Part shown: positions 16,129-24,245 of the stretch, one piece after another
Numbering within the stretch: position 1 is the first letter of the stretch
How the letters are laid out: the number at the start of each line of letters is the position of its first letter
DNA from: CAZYVU01 sp964651435
GTDB taxonomy: Bacteria > Desulfobacterota > Syntrophorhabdia > Syntrophorhabdales > CAYQXL01
Direction: 5' to 3'
DNA: 64,000 bases
Assembly (NCBI GenBank): GCA_964651435.1
Contig: CAZYVU010000011.1
Location: 15,659 to 79,658, forward strand
Notes under the pieces: model-generated
Database searches by the model: none
Seen by the model: only the letters and a program-made list of their open reading frames with translations
Told to the model about the DNA's origin: nothing
Position numbers and translations under genes: made by a program

Positions 16129-18552
16129 ATGGTAACGAGGCTTGGCCCCGAGGCCCTTTTCAAGGCCTGTGATCCCGACACCTTTGCTTTTCAGACAACG
16201 GAAGAGGTGGCGCCCTTTTCAGGCATTATAGGCCAGGCTAAGGCCCTGAGGGCACTCGATTTTGGCCTGACCATGGACAGTAGGGGCTTTAATATCTTTG
16301 CCCTCGGCGAGAGCGGCACGGGGCGCATGACGACGATCATGAACCTCCTGAAGGAGAAGGCCATCGGGGAAAAGGTGCCTCCCGACTGGATCTACGTCTA
16401 CAACTTCAAGGACCATGACGCCCCCATAGCCATCTCCCTCGACGCAGGCCGGGGCATCGTCCTGCAAAGGGAGATGGAGGAGCTGATCAAGATTCTGAGG
16501 ATAGAGATCCCCAAAGCCTTCGAATCGAAGGCCTACGAGGTGCAGAAGAGCAAGATCGTTACCGAGTTCCAGGAGAAGGAGGCCGAGTATTTTTCCAAGC
16601 TTGACGCAGAGGCCAAAACGCGCCGGTTCACCGTGCGAAAATCCCCCTCCGGTATCCTCATCGTACCCCTGAAAGAGAACGGGGAGCTCCTCACCAAGGA
16701 AGAGTTTGACGCCATGGATGAGCAGACGAGGCGGGGCCTCGAGGAGATAGGCCGCTCCCTGCAGGAGAAGCTGAACGATATCGTGCGCGTTCTCAGAGAG
16801 GCAGAAAAGCTCGTCAAGGACATGGTGGCAAGGCTCGACAGAATGGTTGCCCTCGAGATCATCGACCCCCTCATCGAAGGCATGAAGGCGAAATACAAGG
16901 AGAACGGCAAGGTGGTCGGCTATTTGGAAGGCGTGAAGGAAGAGCTCCTTTCTCACCTGGACGAGTTCAGGGGCACGGAAGAGCAGCCTTCCCCCGTTCC
17001 TTTCCTGAAGATGCCCAAGGCGGAGCCGTCTTTCGCCAAGTTTCTCGTCAACGTTGTCGTCAACAATTCCGGTCAGGAGGGGGCCCCTGTCGTCCTCGAA
17101 AACAACCCGACCTACCTGAATCTCTTTGGCAGGATAGAATATAAGGTCGTCTATGGCATGGCCATGACCGACTTCTCCATGATCAGGGCCGGATCGGTGC
17201 AGAAGACTAACGGGGGATACCTCGTCATCAATGCCCTTGACCTGCTGAAAAATGCCTTTTCCTATGATGCGTTGAAACGGGCATTGAGGCACGGCGAGGC
17301 GCGGATTGAAGACATTTTGGAGCAGTACCGCCTTATGAGTACGGCTGCGCTCAAGCCGGAGGCCATACCTTTGAACGTGAAGGTAATCCTCATAGGTACA
17401 CCCCACATTTACTACATGCTCCATGCCTACGACGAGGAGTCCAGGGACCTCTTCAAGGTAAAGGCCGACTTTGACAGCCGCATGGAGTGGACGAAGGAAA
17501 CGATAGACCAATACGCCGCCTTCGTTGCGTTCTGCCAGCAGGAGGAGAAGCTGCTTCCCGTGGACCGGTCAGGCGTTGCGCGGATCGTCGAGGCAGGCGC
17601 GCGCTTTGCCGACCATCAGGACAAGCTTTCGGCACGGTTTAGCGCCATAGCCGATCTTATCCGGGAGTCTCATTACTGGGCGAGGAAAGAGGCCAGCCCC
17701 GTGATCCGGGCGAAGCACGTGACAAAGGCCATCGAGGAGAAGGTCTCACGCATGAACAGGGTAGAAGAGCGGCTCCAGGAGATGATGCTTGAGGACACGA
17801 TCATCGTGCAGACATGGGGGGCAAAGGTGGGGCAGGTGAACGGCCTGGCCGTCCTCGACCTCGGAGACTACAGCTTCGGCAAGCCTTCCCGCATCACGGC
17901 CAAAACATACGCGGGCCGGGCCGGGGTGGTAAACCTGGAGCGGGAAACGAAGATGAGCGGCAAGATACATGAGAAGGCCATCCTCATCATAACGAGCTAC
18001 CTTGGAAGCAAGTATGCCGTAAAGAAGCCGATCAGCCTATCGGCCTCCGTAGCCTTCGAGCAGCTTTACGAGATGGTGGAGGGAGACAGCGCCACCTGCG
18101 CAGAGCTCTACGCCCTGCTGAGCAGTATTGCCGGGGTTCCGCTCAAGCAATCCTTTGCCGTCACCGGCTCTATGGATCAGAACGGTGACGTGCAACCCAT
18201 CGGCGGCGTGAACCAGAAGATAGAGGGGTTCTTCGACCTCTGCAGCATGCGGGGGCTCGACGGCAGCCATGGCGTCATTGTCCCGAAGAGAAACATGAAA
18301 AACCTCATCCTTAAAGAGGCCGTCGTAGATGCCGTCCGGCAGGAAAAATTTGCCGTCTATGCCATCGAGACCATGGAGGAGGGCCTGGAGCTCCTGACCG
18401 GGATGGCTGCTGGGCAGCTCCAGGAGGACGGAACGTATCCGGAGGGAACGGTCAATTACCTCGTCGAAAAGAGACTGACGGAAATAGCGGAGGCGATGGA
18501 GAAGAAGAAGGGGGGAGATAGTTCGGAGTTGGGAGTTCGGAGTTCGGAGTGA
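16129..18552 (+). CDS. LonB-type AAA+ ATP-dependent protease
   Basis: 807 residues. The N-terminal ATPase part has a P-loop-like GESGTGRMTT (about 60-69) in which the usual Lys is Arg, a long coiled insertion (about 110-290), and a C-terminal Lon protease domain with catalytic Ser654 (EGDSATCAEL) and Lys697 (GGVNQKIEG); their spacing of 43 equals that of E. coli Lon. This fits the LonB / AAA_32 family of cytoplasmic quality-control proteases. The last dozen codons run into the 57-bp repeat array, so residues GGDSSELGVRSSE come from the repeat rather than the family. Arg in place of the P-loop Lys may alter nucleotide use. Confidence 0.88.
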   Translation: MVTRLGPEALFKACDPDTFAFQTTEEVAPFSGIIGQAKALRALDFGLTMDSRGFNIFALGESGTGRMTTIMNLLKEKAIGEKVPPDWIYVYNFKDHDAPIAISLDAGRGIVLQREMEELIKILRIEIPKAFESKAYEVQKSKIVTEFQEKEAEYFSKLDAEAKTRRFTVRKSPSGILIVPLKENGELLTKEEFDAMDEQTRRGLEEIGRSLQEKLNDIVRVLREAEKLVKDMVARLDRMVALEIIDPLIEGMKAKYKENGKVVGYLEGVKEELLSHLDEFRGTEEQPSPVPFLKMPKAEPSFAKFLVNVVVNNSGQEGAPVVLENNPTYLNLFGRIEYKVVYGMAMTDFSMIRAGSVQKTNGGYLVINALDLLKNAFSYDALKRALRHGEARIEDILEQYRLMSTAALKPEAIPLNVKVILIGTPHIYYMLHAYDEESRDLFKVKADFDSRMEWTKETIDQYAAFVAFCQQEEKLLPVDRSGVARIVEAGARFADHQDKLSARFSAIADLIRESHYWARKEASPVIRAKHVTKAIEEKVSRMNRVEERLQEMMLEDTIIVQTWGAKVGQVNGLAVLDLGDYSFGKPSRITAKTYAGRAGVVNLERETKMSGKIHEKAILIITSYLGSKYAVKKPISLSASVAFEQLYEMVEGDSATCAELYALLSSIAGVPLKQSFAVTGSMDQNGDVQPIGGVNQKIEGFFDLCSMRGLDGSHGVIVPKRNMKNLILKEAVVDAVRQEKFAVYAIETMEEGLELLTGMAAGQLQEDGTYPEGTVNYLVEKRLTEIAEAMEKKKGGDSSELGVRSSE

Positions 18553-18905
18553 GGAAGGAAACGGGGAAGGGGAGATAGTTCGGAGTTGGGAGTTCGGAGT
18601 TCGGAGTGAGGAAGGAAATGGAGAAGCGGNNNNNNNNNNNNNNNNNNNNNNNNNNNNNNNNNNNNNNNNNNNNNNNNNNNNNNNNNNNNNNNNNNNNNNN
18701 NNNNNNNNNNNNNNNNNNNNNNNNNNNNNATAGTTCGGAGTTGGGAGTTCGGAGTTCGGAGTGAGGAAGGAAATGGAGAAGCGGGGAAGGGGAGATAGTT
18801 CGGAGTTGGGAGTTGGGAGTTCGGAGTGAGGAAGGAAACGGGGAAGGGGAGATAGTTCGGAGTTGGGAGTTCGGAGTTCGGAGTGAGGAAGGAAATGGAG
18901 AAGCG
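18515..18905 (+). repeat. 57/65-bp tandem repeat array with an assembly gap
   Basis: Units begin at gagatagttcggagttggg and recur at 18515, 18572, about 18727, 18792 and 18849. Short units are 57 bp; long ones are about 65 bp because of an extra ggagaagc-type segment. Each unit carries smaller ggagttcgg / gggagttcgg iterations (7-9 bp), which read TPNSEL on the other strand. The array starts inside the LonB gene end. The true copy number is unknown because of the gap. Confidence 0.92.
18630..18729. other. Assembly gap (100 N)
   Basis: Exactly 100 N inside the tandem repeat array, a conventional placeholder, so the real length is unknown. Confidence 0.99.
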
Positions 18906-18937
18906 GAGAAGCTAACAAACCAGACAAACCAAAAGAA

Positions 18938-18962
18938 GAGGCCCGGCAGAGAGCCGGGCCTC
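18938..18962. terminator. Bidirectional hairpin terminator
   Basis: A perfect 10-bp stem, GAGGCCCGGC (18938-18947) with GCCGGGCCTC (18953-18962), sits 6 bp from the stop of the minus-strand cytochrome gene and after the repeat array. T-rich sequence on the plus side and a TTCTTTT run on the minus side allow it to serve both convergent genes. Confidence 0.75.
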
Positions 18963-18968
18963 CGTTTG

Positions 18969-20324
18969 TTACGGTGGTACCGTCAACTTCTTGATTTGAT
19001 CATCTGAATAGCCGAGCTTTTTGAAATCCATGACGCCCTGGGGGCTGTGGCAGGCGGTGCACTTGAGGGCCTCGCCCTTAGGGGCCACCTGATGGTTCAC
19101 GGAAAAGACCATGGTCTCCCGGTGGCCTTTGATGGCGCCGCTGAATTTGAGGCCCGACATTTCGACATATTTCTTTGCCGCTGCCAAGGGATCGCCGGTC
19201 ACACTGTACGTGCCCGTGTGGATGAATATCGGCTTCCCTGATTCCGCATCAGCTATAACGTTGTACGTCGACCGTTTCCAGGGGTGAATCTTTGCCTTTG
19301 GGTCCTTGATGGAACCCACGGGTTCGGGCGGGTTCTTCATAAACCGGTTCCACCAGAGGTACTCGGGCCTCACGTTGGAGGCGGGCTTGTTTTGGGGCCC
19401 GTATAGGCCTGTCTTTTCGTTGAGCACCGGCTTAAGCCAGTCGCGCTCTACAATGGTAGGAAACTTCGGGTCCCTGGCGATGGCAGGGATGTGGCAGGTG
19501 TTACAGGCGATGCGCGCGACATGCATCGCCAAGTAGTCTGCATCCTTGCCCTTGTGGACCTGACCCTTGTGGCAGTTGGTGCACTCAATCTTCACATCCG
19601 GGAGCTCCTGGGCCTTTAGGTCCGAGCCTCCCGCCACCTTGTGGTTCTTTGTGGTGTGGCAGTCGACGCAGTGGAGCCCCTTGGCCACGTGAATGTCCGA
19701 ATCTTTTGTGGGTATGACTCCGTGCTTGTGGTTCGGCCCGCCGCCAGTGCTGAGGTGGCAGCGCAGGCACATGTCGTTGGTCGGCTTACCGACGCTCTGA
19801 GCGGCCTTCAGTGTATCGATTTCGGGAGAGGGAACTATTCTGAACCCCTTCTCCTGCCTAACAGTTGCTCTCTTGTAGCCCGGAGCGTGACAGAGCAGAC
19901 AATCGATGTTCTTGAAGTCGGCATCCGTCAGCTTTCCGACCGGGTTAGGCTTCTGGCCGAAACCGGGGTGACACTGGGCACAACCACCCGGCTGTGCCGG
20001 TTTTGAGGCGTCCTTGGGCTGGAGGATTCCAAGCCAATTGTGCCCCGCAACCGTGTTGGGAGGCGCTCAGTAGGTGTCCAGCATTCCGGCGTATTTGCCC
20101 TTTTCCCAGCCCTCAACGAACTGCGGAACGGCATACTGCTGGTAGTGGAGACTTTCCGCCACCTCTTTGGCCGAGTTCTTGTGGCAACGCGTACAGCTTT
20201 CTGTCCCATCATATTTGGGAACAAACTTCTGGTGTTTGTTGTCGGCCGCCGAGACATCGGGCGCGAGGACCGGCAACATGACCATAATTGCCAAAACTGC
20301 AAAAAACACTTTCATTCTGAACAT
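18969..20324 (-). CDS. Octaheme cytochrome c with in-frame UGA (possible selenocysteine)
   Basis: 451 codons, starting at ATG 20324 behind AGAGGAGG. Residues 1-26 form a signal peptide. Eight CXXCH heme sites follow in one frame: CTRCH, CAQCH, CLLCH, CLRCH, CVDCH, CTNCH, CNTCH and CTACH. The size and the CLLCH and CxxCHxxxG patterns resemble the octaheme tetrathionate reductase / hydroxylamine oxidoreductase-type cytochromes of the periplasm. Codon 86 is TGA (20067-20069), between the first and second heme sites (LDTY-TGA-APPNTVAGHNW). The frame is the same and otherwise open on both sides, with no sign of a frameshift, and only the joined product makes sense. A hairpin lies just after the TGA. 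Selenocysteine, a fresh nonsense mutation or a base-call error are the options; I favour neither strongly without homologues. Confidence 0.75.
20042..20069 (-). promoter_or_regulatory. SECIS-like hairpin directly after the in-frame UGA
   Basis: Read on the minus strand, starting 3 nt after the UGA: GCCUC (20064-20060) pairs with GGGGC (20046-20042), then one C-C mismatch, then CAAC pairs with GUUG around a 3-nt ACG loop. The position just 3' of the UGA suits a bacterial SECIS, but the tiny loop lacks the early G expected by common bacterial SECIS models, so the assignment is tentative. Confidence 0.4.
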
Positions 20325-20397
20325 CGCACCTCCTCTGAATTGATTTAGCGAAATCCCCTCTCACCTCCCTTCGCGCTCCGAAATGTAGTCCTATTTG

Positions 20398-20426
20398 ATT
20401 ATAGCAGAGGAGGCAAGGAAAAACAG
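20398..20426 (-). promoter_or_regulatory. Putative promoter of the octaheme cytochrome gene
   Basis: On the minus strand a perfect TATAAT (20398-20403) lies about 74 bp before the start codon. The -35 region at 17 bp (CTGTTT, 20421-20426) is poor, so an activator may be needed. Confidence 0.4.
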
Positions 20427-20569
20427 CGACGAAAAAGGCCGTGAGGTTACACAAAGTGGCTCTGTGCAGGACCATAAGGCCTCGATGTGAAATAATTCAC
20501 AGATAGTACCGCATAAATATACCGATTCTGACCCTCCGGGCCGACTGAAAAAAAATTATAAAAAAATGC

Positions 20570-20598
20570 TTGACAAATATTCGGGAGTAAGTTAATAT
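20570..20598 (+). promoter_or_regulatory. Consensus-like sigma-70 promoter of the small RNA-like unit
   Basis: TTGACA (20570-20575), a 17-bp spacer and TAATAT (20593-20598). It is followed within 70 bp by a strong terminator and no substantial gene. Confidence 0.75.
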
Positions 20599-20604
20599 TT
20601 TCAC

Positions 20605-20697
20605 ATGAACAACGCAACACAAAACCGCTAATCACCTCCATAAGCTTCTCATAATAACCCCCCTTCCCCCTGGGCTCCCCCCCAGGGGGTTTCTCTT
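20605..20697 (+). ncRNA. Candidate small RNA or attenuated leader
   Basis: The promoter at 20570-20598 predicts a start near 20605. A terminator hairpin, CCCCCTGGG (20666-20674) with CCCAGGGGG (20681-20689), is followed by TTTCTCTTT, giving a transcript of about 93 nt. It contains CACCTCC (20633-20639) and a CCCCCCTTCCCCC run, which could pair with Shine-Dalgarno sequences. A short frame MNNATQNR (20605-20631) is present, so a leader-peptide attenuator for the tol operon is an alternative. That operon has its own promoter just after the terminator, which favours an independent RNA. The stretch 20325-20730 holds no other gene. Confidence 0.55.
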
Positions 20698-20724
20698 TAC
20701 ATGGGGTAGTAACTGTTATATAAT
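20696..20724 (+). promoter_or_regulatory. Promoter of tolQ, predicted leaderless
   Basis: TTTACA (20696-20701), exactly 17 bp, then perfect TATAAT (20719-20724). The predicted +1, seven bases after the -10, is the A of the tolQ ATG at 20731. No Shine-Dalgarno exists before that ATG. Confidence 0.7.
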
Positions 20725-20730
20725 GGCCCA

Positions 20731-21405
20731 ATGGATTTTAGCTGGATAAACGTTCATACAGGCGGTATTCTGAGTCTTCTTTTTGCTGCCGGCCCGGTGG
20801 CAAAGGCGGTGGTCTTCATTCTGTTCCTTTTCTCCATTGTGTCTTGGACGATCATGTTTTATAAGTGGCGAGAGTTCGGCCTTGCGGAGAAGGAGGCGCA
20901 GTCCTTCGTGCGGACAGTGAAGGAGGCGGGCACCTTCAAGAAGCTTGCTTCCACCTACCGGGAGACGAAGAGTGGGGCGTTCTACAGGCTCATCCTTGCG
21001 GCCTACAAAGAGATCACGGCGAGACAGCGGGAAAACCCACGGGTGGAGCCGGAGACGATCCCCCTCATCGAAAATGCCCTGAGAATTACCGTGTCCGAGG
21101 AGACGACGAGGCTTGAGCGGCGGCTCTCTTTCCTTGCGACCACCGCCAATGCGGCACCTTTCATAGGGCTTTTCGGTACGGTATGGGGCATCATGGACTC
21201 ATTTCGTGAGATCGGCGTCCGCGGATCGACGAGCCTCGCAGTCGTTGCTCCGGGTATCAGCGAGGCGCTCATTGCCACGGCCATCGGGTTGGCAACGGCC
21301 ATTCCTGCCGTTCTGGGCTACAATTATTTCCTCGGCCGCCTGAAGAGACTGGCGTCCATGATGGAAAACGCATCGATGCATATCATCAATGCCCTTGAGA
21401 GATGA
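20731..21405 (+). CDS. tolQ: TolQ/ExbB-family proton channel subunit
   Basis: 224 residues with three membrane segments (about 15-37, 135-157 and 170-195), a cytoplasmic domain between the first two, and the conserved AAPFIGLFGTVWGIMDSF block of the MotA/TolQ/ExbB family. It pairs with TolR to convert proton-motive force into work at the cell envelope. The ATG at 20731 has no ribosome site and coincides with the predicted transcription start. tolR overlaps its stop by 4 bp. TolQ rather than ExbB is preferred from the sequence style and the TolA/TonB-like third gene, but the two families grade into each other. Confidence 0.85.
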   Translation: MDFSWINVHTGGILSLLFAAGPVAKAVVFILFLFSIVSWTIMFYKWREFGLAEKEAQSFVRTVKEAGTFKKLASTYRETKSGAFYRLILAAYKEITARQRENPRVEPETIPLIENALRITVSEETTRLERRLSFLATTANAAPFIGLFGTVWGIMDSFREIGVRGSTSLAVVAPGISEALIATAIGLATAIPAVLGYNYFLGRLKRLASMMENASMHIINALER

Positions 21406-21812
21406 AGTTTTCAAGGGAATCAAAGGGTCCACTTTCTGAGATCAACGTAGTTCCGCTGGTAGACATTATGCTGGTGCTGCTTATCATATTTATGATTACG
21501 GCACCCATGCTGCAACACGGTATGAATATCGACATACCGAACGTGACGGCCCGTCCGTTGCCCGCAAAAGAGGACCCTCAGGTCCTTAACGTAACGAGGG
21601 ACCGCCTTCTCATTCTCAACGAGAAGAAGCTGGACATAAAGGACTTGAAGCCGGCCATCGAGCTGCTCTTTGCCAACAGGCGGGACAAGGAAATCTTTCT
21701 CAGGGCCGACAAGGACGTGCCGTACGGCTTTGTGGTGCGCTGCATGGGGATTATTCGGGAGGCGGGCGTCAGCAAGATCAATATCGTCACCAAGCCTCTG
21801 GAAGAGCAGTGA
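21402..21812 (+). CDS. tolR: TolR/ExbD-family protein
   Basis: 136 residues. The N-terminus GPLSEINVVPLVDIMLVLLIIFMITAPM carries the single membrane helix with the proton-path Asp (VDIMLVLL). The periplasmic domain follows (DRLLILNEKKL, VPYGFVVRCMGIIREAGVSKINIVTKP). It partners the TolQ protein encoded upstream, overlaps it by 4 bp and overlaps the next gene by 4 bp, so the three are co-translated. Confidence 0.87.
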   Translation: MKFSRESKGPLSEINVVPLVDIMLVLLIIFMITAPMLQHGMNIDIPNVTARPLPAKEDPQVLNVTRDRLLILNEKKLDIKDLKPAIELLFANRRDKEIFLRADKDVPYGFVVRCMGIIREAGVSKINIVTKPLEEQ

Positions 21813-22740
21813 GAGAAGAAACGTGGTACAAGATGCTGGTGCTCTCGGTGATCATCCACATCGCCCTGATGGTTGCCTTCAGCATTCCCATGCGCCAGTC
21901 GACGAAGAAGCTGACCTCTCTGGGTTCCTTTCAGTCTGTAAACCTTGTTGGAAACATCGGCGCCGGCCAGCTTAGCGGGGGGCCGGGCCCGGCACCTCAA
22001 CCCCAGCCGACGGTGAACAAGCCTCCGGCACCCGAGAAGAAGCCGGCACCGGTGAGGGTGAAGCCTCAGCCGACGNNNNNNNNNNNNNNNNNNNNNNNNN
22101 NNNNNNNNNNNNNNNNNNNNNNNNNNNNNNNNNNNNNNNNNNNNNNNNNNNNNNNNNNNNNNNNNNNNNNNNNNNGCCTCCGGCACCCGAGAAGAAGCCG
22201 GCACCGGTGAGGGTGAAGCCTCAGCCGACGCGCAAAGAGGCAGACGCCGTTTCGCTGTCGAAGAAAAAGGCCCCCGAGAAGGCGCCGACACCGACGAAGC
22301 AGGAGCTTGCCCGGCTCGAGGAGCGGCTTCGCGACATGCGCAAGAGAACGGAGCCCATCGCTGTGCCGGGCTCGCGCACGGGAGGAGGGGGGCCAGGGAG
22401 CGGTGGTAGCCCTATGAGCGGATCGTCGTCCGGCGGCAGGACGCTCAACCCCATGGAAGAACGATACATAATGGACGTATGGGAAAAGATACGGAATGCC
22501 TGGGCCCTGCCCGGCTTGGCCTCCTTCAAGAAGGATCTGGAAACGGTTGTGACGATCCGCATCAGGAAGGACGGGAGGATTGTGGACGTCAACGTGGAGA
22601 AGCGGTCGGGAAACAGGGTGTACGACGAGTCCATTCTCAGGGTCTTGAGAAGTGTCGACCCTTTGCCGCCCATCCCTGACTCGCTGAACACCGATGCGCT
22701 TGAAATCGGGCTGCGGTTCCTGCCCGGAGATGTTGCATGA
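21809..22740 (+). CDS. TolA/TonB-like energy transducer, interrupted by an assembly gap
   Basis: GTG 21809 overlaps the tolR stop. An N-terminal membrane anchor (about residues 8-27) precedes a Pro/Lys-rich linker made of 21-residue repeats (PPAPEKKPAPVRVKPQPTVNK), a Lys/Glu-rich helix, a Gly/Ser linker and a TonB/TolA C-terminal domain (about the last 85 residues: VVTIRIRKDGRIVDVNVEKRSGN). It should span the periplasm and couple TolQ-TolR to an outer-membrane partner. The 100 N leave the two halves out of frame with each other, but this is an artefact of the placeholder; both halves are intact. The stop overlaps uppP by 4 bp. Confidence 0.85.
22021..22230 (+). repeat. 63-bp in-frame tandem repeat coding the Pro-rich linker
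   Basis: Bases 22021-22075 are repeated exactly at 22176-22230 on the other side of the gap. The bases before the first copy (ccgacggtgaacaa) show that a full unit is 63 bp, 21 codons. The collapse of this array explains the gap. Confidence 0.85.
22076..22175. other. Assembly gap (100 N)
   Basis: A 100-N placeholder inside the linker repeat of the TolA/TonB-like gene. From the reading frames on each side the real length should be 8 + 63n bases. Confidence 0.99.
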
Positions 22741-23522
22741 GCCCACTCGAAGCGGTGGTGCTTGGGGCGGTCCAGGGCGTTACGGAGTTTCTGCCCATCA
22801 GCAGCTCGGCCCACCTTATCATTGTGCCCCACCTGTTCGGGATCGGGGAAGCGGGGGTGAATCCACTGACCTTTGACGTTATGCTCCACCTCGGCACGCT
22901 GCTGGCCGTCCTGCTGCTGTATGGCAAACGCTTCTGGGACATCCTGCGGGAGTGGCTCCGATCGGTGGCGCGGGGACGGTTTTTTGAGCCTATGCTGACC
23001 AAGATTATAGTCGCCACGGTCCCGGCGGCCGTCGCAGGCGTGCTCTTTAAGGGTGTCATCGAGGCCTACCTGCGCACTCCCGCTGTTATCGTCGGTACGC
23101 TCCTTGCCGTCTCGGTGCTCATGATCGTGGCGGAGCGAATGTCGACGGCGAAGCGCGAGGTTACCTACGGGGTGGCGCTTCTCATCGGCGTTGCCCAGGC
23201 CATAGCCCTCGTGCCCGGCATTTCGCGAAGCGGCATCACTATTGTTGCGGCCATTCTCTTGGGACTCCGTCGGGACGAGGCCGTCGATTTCTCCTTTCTT
23301 TTATCTATTCCTATCATTGCCGGCACTTCGCTGTACGAGGGGCGGCATGTGGGCTTCAATGACGGGTCTTTGCTGCTTTATTTGGCAGGCATAGGCTCGG
23401 CCTTCGTTTTCGGTGCTCTGGCCCTGGGCTTCCTTATCCGGTATCTTAAGCGCCACACCCTCGATCTGTTTGCCTACTACAGGATGGGCTTGGCCCTATT
23501 TCTGCTTTTTTTTCTTCACTAA
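22737..23522 (+). CDS. uppP: Undecaprenyl-diphosphatase UppP (BacA)
   Basis: 261 residues, polytopic. The two signature blocks are present: AVQGVTEFLPISSSAHL near residue 12 and VPGISRSGIT near residue 160. The enzyme removes phosphate from undecaprenyl diphosphate at the cytoplasmic membrane and so recycles the carrier lipid for peptidoglycan and surface polysaccharides. It overlaps the TolA/TonB-like gene by 4 bp, so it is co-transcribed with the tol genes. Its 3' end overlaps the convergent VTT gene by 27 bp. Confidence 0.95.
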   Translation: MSPLEAVVLGAVQGVTEFLPISSSAHLIIVPHLFGIGEAGVNPLTFDVMLHLGTLLAVLLLYGKRFWDILREWLRSVARGRFFEPMLTKIIVATVPAAVAGVLFKGVIEAYLRTPAVIVGTLLAVSVLMIVAERMSTAKREVTYGVALLIGVAQAIALVPGISRSGITIVAAILLGLRRDEAVDFSFLLSIPIIAGTSLYEGRHVGFNDGSLLLYLAGIGSAFVFGALALGFLIRYLKRHTLDLFAYYRMGLALFLLFFLH

Positions 23523-24245
23523 GCGGTGCGCTATGTTCCCGAAGATCCTGACGATGTGGTTGCGGAGAAGGTAAAGGACAAAGCTTAGGGCCACACCAAC
23601 GAAAAAAAGGATAAAGAACTCGCTGTAATGCTGCTCTTTGACGGCCGTGCCCTGGAGTGTCAGCATGATGGTGCCCGGCAGTCTACCCAAGAGGTTCATA
23701 AAGAGAAAGTCCACAAAGCGGATGTGGGTGAGGCCCAGGAGGTAGCACAGCGAATCCTTGGGAAACCCGGGGATGAGAAAGAAGATGTAGGCGATGTACA
23801 GCCCTTTGTGGGTCACGAAGGTGTTGAACCTGTCTATATACTGCTTCTTCACGATCTTTTCGACGTATCTCATGCCGAAACGGTGCGAGAGCCAGAAGGC
23901 GATGAGAGAACCGACGGTGAGGCCGATGGTGGAATAGAATGTGCCCTTGAGCGTACCGAAGAGGAAGCCGCCCACAAAGCCGGTAATCTCGCCGGGGATC
24001 GGGGCGACAAGAACCTGAAGCACCTGGATGGCCATGAAGACGACAGCCGCAAAGGGCCCGAAGGAGGAGATGAAGATCCTCAACCGCCGGGTGTCGAAGA
24101 AGTAGCGGTAGAAGCTCAGAATGTCCCGCCATCCGCCTTCGTGATAAATGTAGAAAACGAGAAAGATGAGCGCGAAGGATGCCAGTCCCAGGAATATGCG
24201 CAGGGCCAGGGACGTGCCTGGCGATTTGACGATCTTTCTTTTCAC
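23496..24245 (-). CDS. VTT-domain (TVP38/DedA-type) membrane protein
   Basis: 249 residues with about six hydrophobic segments. The central block, APIPGEITGFVGGFLFGTLKG, and IFFLIPGFPKDSLCYLLG are typical of the VTT / SNARE-associated Golgi protein family, linked to lipid scrambling and membrane homeostasis. The start ATG overlaps the stop of the upstream gspE-like gene by 1 bp, indicating coupling. A basic tail (VKKKKQK) ends the protein, and its last 9 codons overlap uppP on the opposite strand. Confidence 0.8.
   Translation of the reverse strand: MKRKIVKSPGTSLALRIFLGLASFALIFLVFYIYHEGGWRDILSFYRYFFDTRRLRIFISSFGPFAAVVFMAIQVLQVLVAPIPGEITGFVGGFLFGTLKGTFYSTIGLTVGSLIAFWLSHRFGMRYVEKIVKKQYIDRFNTFVTHKGLYIAYIFFLIPGFPKDSLCYLLGLTHIRFVDFLFMNLLGRLPGTIMLTLQGTAVKEQHYSEFFILFFVGVALSFVLYLLRNHIVRIFGNIAHRLVKKKKQK

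Noticed and set aside
16219..17511. Long minus-strand open frame (430 codons) inside the LonB gene.
   Set aside because: It is the reverse of a gene with clear catalytic motifs, has no family features and no ribosome site; such frames are common in GC-rich DNA.
18515..18905. Regular repeats could be a CRISPR array.
   Set aside because: The repeats abut without unique spacers, unit length changes between 57 and 65 bp, and there are no cas genes; it is a simple tandem repeat.
18969..19772. Annotating the cytochrome as two genes, a short one-heme protein and a shorter cytochrome starting at 19772.
   Set aside because: The frame between 20066 and 19773 is open, contains three more CXXCH motifs, and lacks a new signal peptide or ribosome site, so one gene read through UGA is the simpler view.
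22076..22175. Frameshift in the TolA/TonB-like gene across the N gap.
   Set aside because: The shift comes from the arbitrary 100-N length; both flanks are in good frames and the repeat explains the missing bases.
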